Source: Streptomyces chartreusis NRRL 3882 | GTDB lineage: Bacteria > Actinomycetota > Actinomycetes > Streptomycetales > Streptomycetaceae | Direction: 5' to 3' | Length of the DNA stretch: 64,000 nt | Assembly: GCF_900236475.1 (NCBI RefSeq) | Contig: NZ_LT963352.1 | Location: 3,984,501-4,048,500, forward strand | Shown here: positions 35,615 through 43,168 of the stretch, piece by piece | How positions within the stretch are numbered: the stretch's first letter is position 1 | Layout of the letters: each line of letters starts with the position of its first letter | Position numbers and translations under genes: made by a program | Notes under the pieces: generated by a model | Told to the model about the DNA's origin: nothing | Seen by the model: only the letters and a program-made list of their open reading frames with translations | Database searches by the model: none

Positions 35615-35822
35615 GTCCTCACCTCGTCCCGGTCGGCAACTGGCGGGTTGCCGGGCGATGCTAGCCGTTCACGGTAAAGACCCTTTAAGTACGCCTGCCG
35701 GACGGCGATGCGCCTACGCCGTTCGGCGGAGGCCGCACCCGACCCGATCGGGCACAGGATGTCGGGTGCGGCAGGGTGCGCGCTGCCTAGCGTGGTGATC
35801 ACCGAAGAGGAAGGAACCGGGC

Positions 35823-36704
35823 GTGCTGGACCGGCTCAACCAGGCGATGGAGCACATCGAACGCCACCTCGACGGGTCTGTGGACGGCGCCGAACTGGCG
35901 CGGATCGCGACCACGTCGGAGTACCACCTGCGTCGGATGTTCTCCGCGCTGGCAGGCATGCCCCTGTCGGAGTACATCCGCCGCCGGCGGCTGACGATCG
36001 CGGGCGCGGAGGTGCTCGCGGGCGGCGAGACGCTGCTGGAGATCGCGGTGCGCTACGGCTACGGCTCGGGCGAGGCGTTCGCACGGGCGTTCCGCGCGAT
36101 GCACGGCGTGGGCCCGGGCGAGGCCCGGCGCACCGGCGCCGCGCTCGTCTCCCAGCCCCGGCTGACCTTCCGCCTCACCATCGAAGGGAGCAGCAGCATG
36201 CACTACCGAGTCGTGGACCGCCCGGCCTTCACCGTCGCCGGCTTCAAGACCCGGGTGCCGCTCGTGCACTCGGGCCCGAACCAGGCGATCATCGACTTCG
36301 TCCGGGGGCTCGACAAGCAGGCCCGGGAGCAGCTCGGAAAGCTCTCCGACCAGGAGCCGCGCGGCATCGTCGCGGTCTGCGACGACCTGGACCCGAGCCG
36401 CGCCGAGGGCACCGAGCTCGACTACTACCAGGCGGTGATCAGCACGGCGCCGGCCCCGGCCGACGCCCCCGCGGGCATCACCACCCTGCCCGTCCAGGCC
36501 GGCACGTGGGCGGTCTTCACCACCTCCGGCCCGGCACCGCGGGCCATCCAGGAACTGTGGCGGGACGTGTTCACCGAGTGGTTCCCGTCCAACCCGTACC
36601 GCAGCCGCCCCGGCCCCGAGATCCTGCGGACCGACCTCTCCTCGGAGGGGACGAGGGCGGACGCCGAGCTGTGGCTGCCGGTGGAACGGGAGTCCACCCG
36701 CTGA
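35823..36704 (+). CDS. AraC family regulator with GyrI-like effector domain
   Basis: 293 residues. Two HTH motifs in the first 110 residues (VDGAELARIATTSEYHLRRM; LLEIAVRYGYGSGEAFARAF), then a GyrI-like small-molecule-binding domain (YRVVDRPAFTVAGFKTRVPL and WLPVERE at the end), the Rob/BmrR-type architecture. GTG start with AGGAAGGAA upstream. It may respond to hydrophobic or cationic compounds. A terminator follows. Confidence 0.93.
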   Translation: MLDRLNQAMEHIERHLDGSVDGAELARIATTSEYHLRRMFSALAGMPLSEYIRRRRLTIAGAEVLAGGETLLEIAVRYGYGSGEAFARAFRAMHGVGPGEARRTGAALVSQPRLTFRLTIEGSSSMHYRVVDRPAFTVAGFKTRVPLVHSGPNQAIIDFVRGLDKQAREQLGKLSDQEPRGIVAVCDDLDPSRAEGTELDYYQAVISTAPAPADAPAGITTLPVQAGTWAVFTTSGPAPRAIQELWRDVFTEWFPSNPYRSRPGPEILRTDLSSEGTRADAELWLPVERESTR

Positions 36705-36711
36705 GCACCGA

Positions 36712-36746
36712 GAACCCCGGGTCGGAGTCGATCCGGCCCGGGGTTC
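36712..36746 (+). terminator. Hairpin between araC-type gene and permease
   Basis: Ten-base arms GAACCCCGGG and CCCGGGGTTC flank a 15-base loop. It lies between two convergent genes and could serve both. Confidence 0.65.
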
Positions 36747-36787
36747 CGGTGATCACCTGGTGAGCCCCTCACGGCAGTCCGCGGCGG

Positions 36788-38263
36788 CTACCGCGGCGCG
36801 ACCGCCTCCGCGGTGTCCTTCCGGCGGGACCGTTCCCGGACCAACGAGATCACGATCACCACCGCTGCGACGAGCACCGAGAGCAGCACCTGGCTGCGGC
36901 CGCCGCCCTCCTTCTCGTCGGTGAGCATGTAGAGGAGCACGAACGCGATCATCGCGATCGTCGCCCACGTCAGATAGGGGAACAACCACATCCGCACGAT
37001 GAGCTTCTCCGGGTTCTCGCGCAGGATGATCCCCCGCATCCGCAGCTGCGAGAAGCAGATGACCAGCCACACGAAGAGCGCGACGGCGCCCGAGGAGTTC
37101 AGCAGGAACTGGAAGACCGTGTCGGGCCACAGGTAGTTGAAGGCGACCGCCACGAAGCCGAAGACGACGGAGGCCAGGATCGCGGCCTGCGGGACACCCC
37201 GGGTGTTCGTCCGTACGAAGGACCGCGGGGCGTCGCCGCGCTGCCCGAGGGAGAAGGCCATCCGGGAGGCGGTGTACAGGCCGGAGTTGAGACAGGACAG
37301 CACGGCCGTCAGCACGATGAAGTTCATGATCTCGCCGGCGTGCGGGATGCCGATCGAGTCGAGGGCCGCGACGTACGAGCCCTTCTTCACGATCGCGGGG
37401 TCGTTCCACGGCAGCAGGGCGACCACGACGAGGATCGAGCCGACGTAGAAGACGCCGACCCGCCAGATCACGCTCCTGGTGGCCTTGGCCACCGCCCGCT
37501 GCGCGTCCGAGGACTCACCGGCGGCGAGGGTGACGATCTCGCTGCCCATGAAGGAGAAGACGACCAGCAGGATGCCGGTGAGGATCGCGCCCGGCCCGTT
37601 CGGCAGGAAGCCGCCGTGCCCGGTGAGGTTCCCGAACCCTGTCGCGGCGTGGTCGGAGCCGGGCAGCACACCGAAGATCGCCAGCCCGCCGAGAACGATG
37701 AAACCCGTGATGGCGACGACCTTGATGCCGGCGAACCAGAACTCGAACTCGCCGAAGGAGCCGACCGAGGCCAGGTTCGTGGCGGTGAGGACCGTCATCA
37801 CGATCAGGGCCCAGGCCCACTGCGGTACCGCCGGCACCCACCCTTCCAGGATCACCGCACCCGCGGTCGCCTCCACGGCGAGCACGACGACCCAGAAGAA
37901 CCAGTACAGCCAGCCGATCGAGAACCCGGCCCAGCGGCCGAGCGCCCGGTCCGCGTAGGCCGAGAAGGACCCGGAGGTCGGGTTGGCCGCGGCCATCTCG
38001 CCGAGCATCCGCATCACGAAGACGACCAGGGCGCCGACCAGTGCGTAGGACACCAGGATGCCGGGCCCGGCGGCGGCGATACCGGAGGCGGAGCCCACGA
38101 AGAGACCGGCACCGATCACCCCGCCGATGGCGATCATGGACAGATGGCGGTTCTTGAGACCGGCCTGCAGACCTGCCTGCTGCTCCGGAGGCCGGCCACT
38201 GGTGGGGGGAGCGGTGCCAGAGGTTAGTGAGTCAGGGGGACGTGTAGTCATGTCGACATCCAT
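36788..38263 (-). CDS. Amino-acid permease (APC superfamily, GABA/aromatic permease type)
   Basis: 491 residues with 12 predicted helices. The N-terminal signature NRHLSMIAIGGVIGAGLFVG and the GESSDAQRAVAKATRSVIWR segment are typical of AnsP/GabP/CycA-like proton symporters. The substrate is not determined; the nearest upstream gene on the strand is a PucR regulator, and PucR members often control amine or GABA uptake. No ribosome site is clear before ATG 38263 or ATG 38251. The leader carries a pentamer repeat at 38277-38326. Confidence 0.92.
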   Translation of the reverse strand: MDVDMTTRPPDSLTSGTAPPTSGRPPEQQAGLQAGLKNRHLSMIAIGGVIGAGLFVGSASGIAAAGPGILVSYALVGALVVFVMRMLGEMAAANPTSGSFSAYADRALGRWAGFSIGWLYWFFWVVVLAVEATAGAVILEGWVPAVPQWAWALIVMTVLTATNLASVGSFGEFEFWFAGIKVVAITGFIVLGGLAIFGVLPGSDHAATGFGNLTGHGGFLPNGPGAILTGILLVVFSFMGSEIVTLAAGESSDAQRAVAKATRSVIWRVGVFYVGSILVVVALLPWNDPAIVKKGSYVAALDSIGIPHAGEIMNFIVLTAVLSCLNSGLYTASRMAFSLGQRGDAPRSFVRTNTRGVPQAAILASVVFGFVAVAFNYLWPDTVFQFLLNSSGAVALFVWLVICFSQLRMRGIILRENPEKLIVRMWLFPYLTWATIAMIAFVLLYMLTDEKEGGGRSQVLLSVLVAAVVIVISLVRERSRRKDTAEAVAPR

Positions 38264-38276
38264 GGGGTCGTTGGGA

Positions 38277-38326
38277 GTGCCGTGCCGTGCCGTGTCGTGC
38301 TGTGCTGTGCTGTCCTGTGCTGTGGC
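38277..38326. repeat. Pentanucleotide tandem repeat (GTGCY) in permease leader
   Basis: Ten consecutive five-base units, mostly GTGCC then GTGCT, with substitutions in the fourth, eighth and tenth units. It lies 14-63 bp upstream of the permease ATG. The rest of the 317-bp gap up to the PucR stop shows nothing recognisable. Confidence 0.8.
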
Positions 38327-38580
38327 GTCAGGAGGGACGGTCGGGGCACTGACGATTCCCGGAAGCGTTCACGGTGCGGTTCGCGGAATCCGGATGCCGT
38401 GCTGGTGATGTGGTCGTCACCGCACGTCCGCGTTTCGCTCCGTCTCCTCGTGGGAGGTGGGCCGCATCACTTGCGGAAATGGATTTGCGCAAGCGTATGG
38501 GGGGCCATGGGGCCAAGTGTTTGTGAAGGCTGAACAAACTCGCCCTCGATGGCTGTACGACCGGCCAATGCGGAACCGGT

Positions 38581-40248
38581 TCAGCCGCTGGGCGGGAGCC
38601 GCAGCTGGAGCATGGCCAGCAGACGCTGGTCGGGACGGCTGAGGTCGAGGCCGGTCAGCTCCTCGGTCCGGCGAAGGCGGTACCGCAGCGTGTTGGGGTG
38701 CACATGGAGCTGTGCGGCCGCCGCCCGAATGTCACCGAAGGAGTTCAGGTACGTCAGGAGGGTCTCGGCGAGCCTGCCCTGGTGCCGGCTGTCGTGCGAG
38801 ACCAGGGCGGTCAGTCGGGGATCCCGTATCTCGGGGCGGGCGGAGAGCAACCTCAGTATCTCGCTGACCAGCACCTCCGCCTGGATGTCCGGCAGCGCGG
38901 CGACCGCGACGGTCACTCCGGCACTCGCCATGGCGTCGAGTATGCGGTCGGCCTCCCGGCGGGACTCGGGGACGTCCCCCAGCGTCGGCACCAGGCAACC
39001 GACCGAGCCGCTCAGCGGCAGGCCCAGGTGGCGGAGTGCGGCGTCGGTGATCTCCTGGGTCCAGCCGCGCAGCGTGTCCGTGTCGATGCCGCGGGGCAAC
39101 TGGGGCAGAAGCACATAGACACGGCTGTCGACCTGGGTGACCAGGGCACTGCGGTGCCGGGCCGCGATGTGCACGGAGACCAGGTTGGTGACCTCGGAGT
39201 GGGTCAGCTCCGGTACGGCGACGCCCTCGGCGGTCTCGCCCGCCTCTGAAGTCCCGTAAGCCTCTGCGGTCCCGTACGAGAACCCCAGCACGGCGGCCGG
39301 GCGGGTGGCGTCGAACCCCAGGTGAGTGGCCAACGGCTGGGGTCCGGTGCTCCCGTCCAGGAGTCCGGCCAGCAGGGTCCGGGTGAGCGTCACCTCGTCC
39401 GAGAGCTCCCGGCGACGGCGTACGAGATGGAGCGCTGCGACCCGGGCGGCACCCAGCAGTGCCTGGCGTGAGCGTTCGGACAGCGGAATCGAGCCCTCCT
39501 GCACCCAGATGGTGCCCAGCTGCCGGTCCCCGGACCGGATGGCGACCGCGAGCCGACGGCGGATGCCCAGCTCGGGGTGGCTGTCGATACCGATCACCTC
39601 GTCGCTGGAGTGCAGATGCTGGAACACACCCCACTCGCGCAGCTTCGCCAGATACCCCTCCGGTCCCTGCCAGCCGAGGATGGAGCGCCGACGCAGGTCG
39701 TCCGCCTCGTCGGAGTCGGTGGTGCGGGAGTAGGCGAGCACCCGGTTCGCGGCGTCCTCGATGCTGACGATGCCGCTGGTGAGGATGGCAGTGGTCTGGG
39801 CGAGCGAGAACAGGTCGCCCTCCTCGGCCCCCATGCCGGTCTCCCCCGGCGGTGCGTCGTCCAGGGCGGCCCGGGCCAGCGCGTGCACTTGCTCCCAGCG
39901 TGCTTCACTGCGCAGCGAGAGCAGGGCGACCCCGGCCTCGGCGGCGGTCTCGCTCAGCGCCGCGGCCTGACCGGGCCCGTCCAGCTTGACCACGACGGCG
40001 GCGGCTCCGTCCCGCGCGGCGGCCCGCAGCGCGGGAAGAGCGGCCCGGCCACGGGCCCCGATCACGAGAACCAGCTCGCCCGGCTGTGCGGTCGGCGGGT
40101 CCTCGGGATCGAGCAGCGAAACCTCACGGATCTCGACATCCAGCCCGGCGGGAGCAGCCTGCACCTCCACCAGCGAGTCACCCAGCGCCATCAGCAACTG
40201 ACGCAGACGGATACGCGCTGCGAGGGGAGCCACTGCGGCCGGATCCAT
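38581..40248 (-). CDS. PucR family transcriptional regulator
   Basis: About 555 residues from ATG 40248, which has AGAGG eight bases upstream; upstream in-frame codons are not supported. The N-terminal region is PucR-like (LRQLLMALGDSLVEVQAAPA, LVLVIGARGRAALPALRAAA), the middle is the GGDEF-like CdaR domain, and the C-terminal HTH_30 reads LNSFGDIRAAAAQLHVHPNT, then LRYRLRRTEELTGLDL. Such regulators control purine, GABA or amino-acid catabolism; the downstream permease is the natural candidate target. Confidence 0.9.
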   Translation of the reverse strand: MDPAAVAPLAARIRLRQLLMALGDSLVEVQAAPAGLDVEIREVSLLDPEDPPTAQPGELVLVIGARGRAALPALRAAARDGAAAVVVKLDGPGQAAALSETAAEAGVALLSLRSEARWEQVHALARAALDDAPPGETGMGAEEGDLFSLAQTTAILTSGIVSIEDAANRVLAYSRTTDSDEADDLRRRSILGWQGPEGYLAKLREWGVFQHLHSSDEVIGIDSHPELGIRRRLAVAIRSGDRQLGTIWVQEGSIPLSERSRQALLGAARVAALHLVRRRRELSDEVTLTRTLLAGLLDGSTGPQPLATHLGFDATRPAAVLGFSYGTAEAYGTSEAGETAEGVAVPELTHSEVTNLVSVHIAARHRSALVTQVDSRVYVLLPQLPRGIDTDTLRGWTQEITDAALRHLGLPLSGSVGCLVPTLGDVPESRREADRILDAMASAGVTVAVAALPDIQAEVLVSEILRLLSARPEIRDPRLTALVSHDSRHQGRLAETLLTYLNSFGDIRAAAAQLHVHPNTLRYRLRRTEELTGLDLSRPDQRLLAMLQLRLPPSG

Positions 40249-40451
40249 GATCGTCGCCTCTGCTGGGAGCCATGGCGGAGCTCCGATGCTATCCGCACGG
40301 GCGACGGGGGCAGTTGCACCGTCCACAGGCGTACGCGCTCCCCTCGCGCTCCCCGCACGAGGTCGCACATACGAGAAGGCCGTCATCTGCTCGCAGGCTC
40401 CTCGCCCACGCCGGACACGCGATGTGGAGCAGCTTGAGTACATGACCCCAA

Positions 40452-40468
40452 TAACAAAAGTTTTGTTA
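40452..40468. promoter_or_regulatory. Palindromic operator of vapBC
   Basis: TAACAAAA-G-TTTTGTTA, perfect eight-base arms, overlapping a TAATCT -10-like hexamer (40467-40472). A/T-rich in a G/C-rich genome. Antitoxins of this class usually bind such a site to repress their own operon. Confidence 0.7.
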
Positions 40469-40478
40469 ATCTGGCTCC

Positions 40479-40757
40479 ATGGCCACCACTCCCGAACCCG
40501 CTCCCGGCGAAGGCCCTGTCCGCCCGGTCTCCGTCTCCCTCCACGAAGGCACCATCGCCGCCCTCAAGGCACGCACCGGTAAGCGCGGCATGTCCGCCTA
40601 CGTCGAAGCCCTCATCCAGCGCCAGCTGGAGCGCGACCGCCTGCGCGAACTCATCGAAGACGCAGAAGCCCAACACGGCCCCGTCGACCAGGCAGCGGTC
40701 GAGGCCAAGCGAGCCGTCCTGCGTGGTGACACCACGGGCTCGGCGGACGCCGCGTGA
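40479..40757 (+). CDS. vapB: VapB-type antitoxin (ribbon-helix-helix-like)
   Basis: 92 residues. RPVSVSLHEGTIAALKARTG followed by KRGMSAYVEALIQRQLERDR is an RHH-type DNA-binding domain; the C-terminal part (DTTGSADAA end) should bind the toxin. Its stop overlaps the toxin start by four bases. No ribosome site; the -10 hexamer ends six bases before the ATG, so it is likely leaderless. Confidence 0.85.
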   Translation: MATTPEPAPGEGPVRPVSVSLHEGTIAALKARTGKRGMSAYVEALIQRQLERDRLRELIEDAEAQHGPVDQAAVEAKRAVLRGDTTGSADAA

Positions 40758-41146
40758 GCGGCACCCTCGTCCTGGACTGCGAGGGCCTGTCCAAACTCGT
40801 ACGCCGCTCACCCGAGCTCACCGAGTGGCTGGCTGCGGCCGAGGCAGAGGACGTCCGCGTCATCACCAGCTCCGTCACCCTCGTCGAAGCCCGCGACCCC
40901 AAGATCAACCAGGCCCGCTTCGACTACGCCGTCTCACGCGTCAACATCGTCCCGCCCACCGAAGCCATCGCCCGCCACGCGAGCAAGCTGCTCACGGCAG
41001 CCGGCCTACACGGCCACCAATACGCTCTCGACGCGCTCGTGGCCGCCACCGCACTGGCCTCCCCCTCCCCCGTGACCGTCCTGACATCGGATCCCGAGGA
41101 CCTCCACATGCTGTGCGGTCCCGCCGTCCACATCATCAAGATCTGA
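40754..41146 (+). CDS. vapC: PIN-domain toxin, VapC-like
   Basis: 130 residues. The acidic PIN residues are in place: D8 (LVLDCEGL), E45 (TLVEARD), D93 (ALDALVAA) and D113 (TSDPEDL). VapC toxins are Mg-dependent RNases that cleave tRNA or rRNA when the antitoxin is lost. GTG start within the antitoxin stop. It lies 1.8 kb from a tRNA-Thr and an integrase relic, an accessory setting. Confidence 0.88.
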   Translation: MSGTLVLDCEGLSKLVRRSPELTEWLAAAEAEDVRVITSSVTLVEARDPKINQARFDYAVSRVNIVPPTEAIARHASKLLTAAGLHGHQYALDALVAATALASPSPVTVLTSDPEDLHMLCGPAVHIIKI

Positions 41147-41230
41147 CGCAGTGCGATGCCGGGTCGTCAAAGGCCTCCGACTCGCTGCCGCTCAGCCCGC
41201 GTGCTTCCACGACGAGTGCCCTCTGTCGGC

Positions 41231-42541
41231 CTACGCGATGTGGTCCTCCTCCAGTTCCGCGGTGAAGCGGTGGGAGAAGCGGTTGACCATGCGCATCGCC
41301 TCCAGGTCGGGCAGGGAGATGCCGTACATGGCCTCCACGCTGTCGCCGAACTCTCGGGGGGTCGGGTAGCTGCCGTTGATCGACTGCCTGAAGGCCCGGT
41401 AGTAGTCCTCCTCGCGCAGCCGGAGCTCCTCCGCGGACGCCCGGACGGTGATCCTCTCGATCTCGGTGTCCATGTCCTCGGTGCGCCGGACGAGGGCCCC
41501 CAGCTCACGCCTGAGCACCTCGACCGCGCGCTTGGCCTCGCGGATCGCCTCCGCTTTGCGCTCCTCGGCCTCCGCGACGATCATCTCGGCCTCCTCCCGG
41601 AGCTCCCAGGCCCGTTTCAGGATCAGCCCTGACACGGAGTGACTGTGTCCCAGTTGCGTGAACTCCAGGATGCTGCCGCCGGGCTCGGTGACGGCATGGT
41701 CGACGAGGAGTGTGCTCAGCGTTTCGTAAACGGTGGACGCGTCCGCCGGGCGGTTCTCCGGGCGCTTGGCGAGGAGGCTCAGGATGAGGTCGTTGAGCGG
41801 GACGGGAAGGCCTTCGACGTGGTCGGCCGGTGGTTCCGGGACGGCCTCCATCTGCTTGCGGAGCACGGCCAACGGATTGGTGCCGGTGAACGGCGGCCGG
41901 CCGGTCACCGCGTGGTAGAGGAGACAGCCCAGTGAGTACAGGTCGCTGCGGTGGTCGATCGCCCGGTCGCCCTCGGCCTGTTCCGGAGACATGTACGACG
42001 GTGAGCCGAGTGGGGCGCCCGTGACGGTGAGTTCGCGGGCACCGAGGGTGTCACCCATGAACTTCGCGACCCCGAAGTCGACAACCTTCACCGTCCCGTC
42101 CGGCATCAGCAACGCGTTGGCGGGCTTGATGTCCCGATGGAGGATGCTCTGGGAGTGCGCGGCGTGCAGTGCCTCCGCGATCTGCGCGGCCCATCCGGCG
42201 GCGAACGGCCATGATGGTGTGGACTCCTTGAGCCGCCGGTGGAGGGGCACTCCGTGCACGAGCTCCATGACGAGGAAGAGAGTGGGACGCCCGTCGACCG
42301 ACACCTCACCCCAGTCGTGCACAGTGACGATGTTCCGGTGGGAGAGCCGTCCCGCCAGTTGCACCTCGCGCTGGAAACGGGCCTGCGTCTCTGCCTCATC
42401 CATGCCGTACTGCGGATGGACGACCTTCACGGCGACCTCCCGCCTCATCCGCTCGTCCTGAGCCGCCCAGACCTGCCCCATGCCACCAGCGCCCAGCCGG
42501 TCACCGATCCGAAACCGCTCGGCGAGCAGTACGCCCTGCAC
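41231..42541 (-). CDS. Soluble Ser/Thr protein kinase with C-terminal coiled coil
   Basis: About 436 residues. The kinase domain begins almost at the N-terminus: glycine loop IGDRLGAGGMGQVW, Lys39 in VAVKV, HRDIKPAN (135-142), DFG (155-157), and APLGSPSYMSPEQ. There is no transmembrane segment or PASTA repeat. Instead the C-terminal ~150 residues form a charged coiled coil (EEAEMIVAEAEERKAEAIRE). GTG 42541 was chosen because GGGGGAGGAG is four bases upstream; ATG 42571 adds ten basic residues and lies before that site. Substrates unknown. Confidence 0.92.
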   Translation of the reverse strand: MQGVLLAERFRIGDRLGAGGMGQVWAAQDERMRREVAVKVVHPQYGMDEAETQARFQREVQLAGRLSHRNIVTVHDWGEVSVDGRPTLFLVMELVHGVPLHRRLKESTPSWPFAAGWAAQIAEALHAAHSQSILHRDIKPANALLMPDGTVKVVDFGVAKFMGDTLGARELTVTGAPLGSPSYMSPEQAEGDRAIDHRSDLYSLGCLLYHAVTGRPPFTGTNPLAVLRKQMEAVPEPPADHVEGLPVPLNDLILSLLAKRPENRPADASTVYETLSTLLVDHAVTEPGGSILEFTQLGHSHSVSGLILKRAWELREEAEMIVAEAEERKAEAIREAKRAVEVLRRELGALVRRTEDMDTEIERITVRASAEELRLREEDYYRAFRQSINGSYPTPREFGDSVEAMYGISLPDLEAMRMVNRFSHRFTAELEEDHIA

Positions 42542-42689
42542 CGGTCTCCTCCCCCGTCGGCGGATGGCCACCGCCGCATGACGGTCGGCTCAGAACTCCC
42601 TTACGAGTATGACGCTTTCACGCGCCCGTCGAGCCCTTGAACTCTCGTGCGATCCACCCGCTTCCGCTCAGGTGGGGCTCATGGGGGCT

Positions 42690-42890
42690 TTCCGTCGACA
42701 GGTGTTCCGCCGGCTCGGATTGCTCGCTGTGCCGCTGCCTGCTGAAGCGGGGGACGCGTGGGAGGAACACAGGTTGGTCTTCACCAGCTGGAGGCGTTCA
42801 AGGAGCTGCTGACGGAAGCCGGGCTCGACGACCGGCGCCTGTACGACGGCAGCCGACACACCGCCGGCACGATCCTGAACGGAAACTGAG
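42690..42890 (+). pseudogene. Tyrosine-recombinase (integrase) 3' remnant
   Basis: Two frames carry integrase-like pieces. Around 42720-42785 one reads AEAGDAWEEHRLVFTS, the usual strand before the catalytic core; at 42780-42888 another reads HQLEAFKELLTEAGLDDRRL and then YDGSRHTAGTILNGN with the box II HxxR-type region (RHTAG). They need a frameshift to join, and the final Tyr region is missing. It points towards and stops about 95 bp from tRNA-Thr, the usual layout of an element integrated at a tRNA gene. Confidence 0.75.
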
Positions 42891-42947
42891 ACCGTGGACC
42901 GGCACGCAGCCCGAGCTCGCCGCCGTCGCCGCTTCCGCTGAACGAAA

Positions 42948-42980
42948 AAGCCCAGCTCAGACACTGTCTGAGCTGGGCTT
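42948..42980 (-). terminator. Intrinsic terminator of tRNA-Thr
   Basis: A perfect 15-bp stem (42948-42962 with 42966-42980), three-base loop and a minus-strand run of five T. It begins five bases downstream of the tRNA CCA end. Confidence 0.9.
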
Positions 42981-42984
42981 CCGG

Positions 42985-43061
42985 TGGAGCCGCCTTCGGG
43001 ATTCGAACCCGAGACCTACGCATTACGAGTGCGTTGCTCTGGCCATCTGAGCTAAGGCGGC
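42985..43061 (-). tRNA. tRNA-Thr (anticodon CGU)
   Basis: A full cloverleaf can be drawn on the minus strand: acceptor GCCGCCT/AGGCGGC, D arm GCTC/GAGC, anticodon loop CTCGTAA with anticodon CGT, T arm with GGTTCGAATCC. The discriminator is T and CCA is encoded. An integrase remnant on its 3' side marks it as an integration site. Confidence 0.95.
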
Positions 43062-43168
43062 GCGCTGTCCGCACTATGGTGCGATCAGCAACGACGGTAA
43101 GTCTACACAGTTTCCGAGGGTGCTCCGTACCAGCCCCGGAGGCAGGGCTCCGGGGCCGGACGCAGGGG

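Noticed and set aside
42637-43050. Plus-strand frame containing LRDSNPRPTHYE across tRNA-Thr
   Set aside because: The phrase is the translation of the tRNA complement, a common artefact; only the upstream integrase-like segment was kept.
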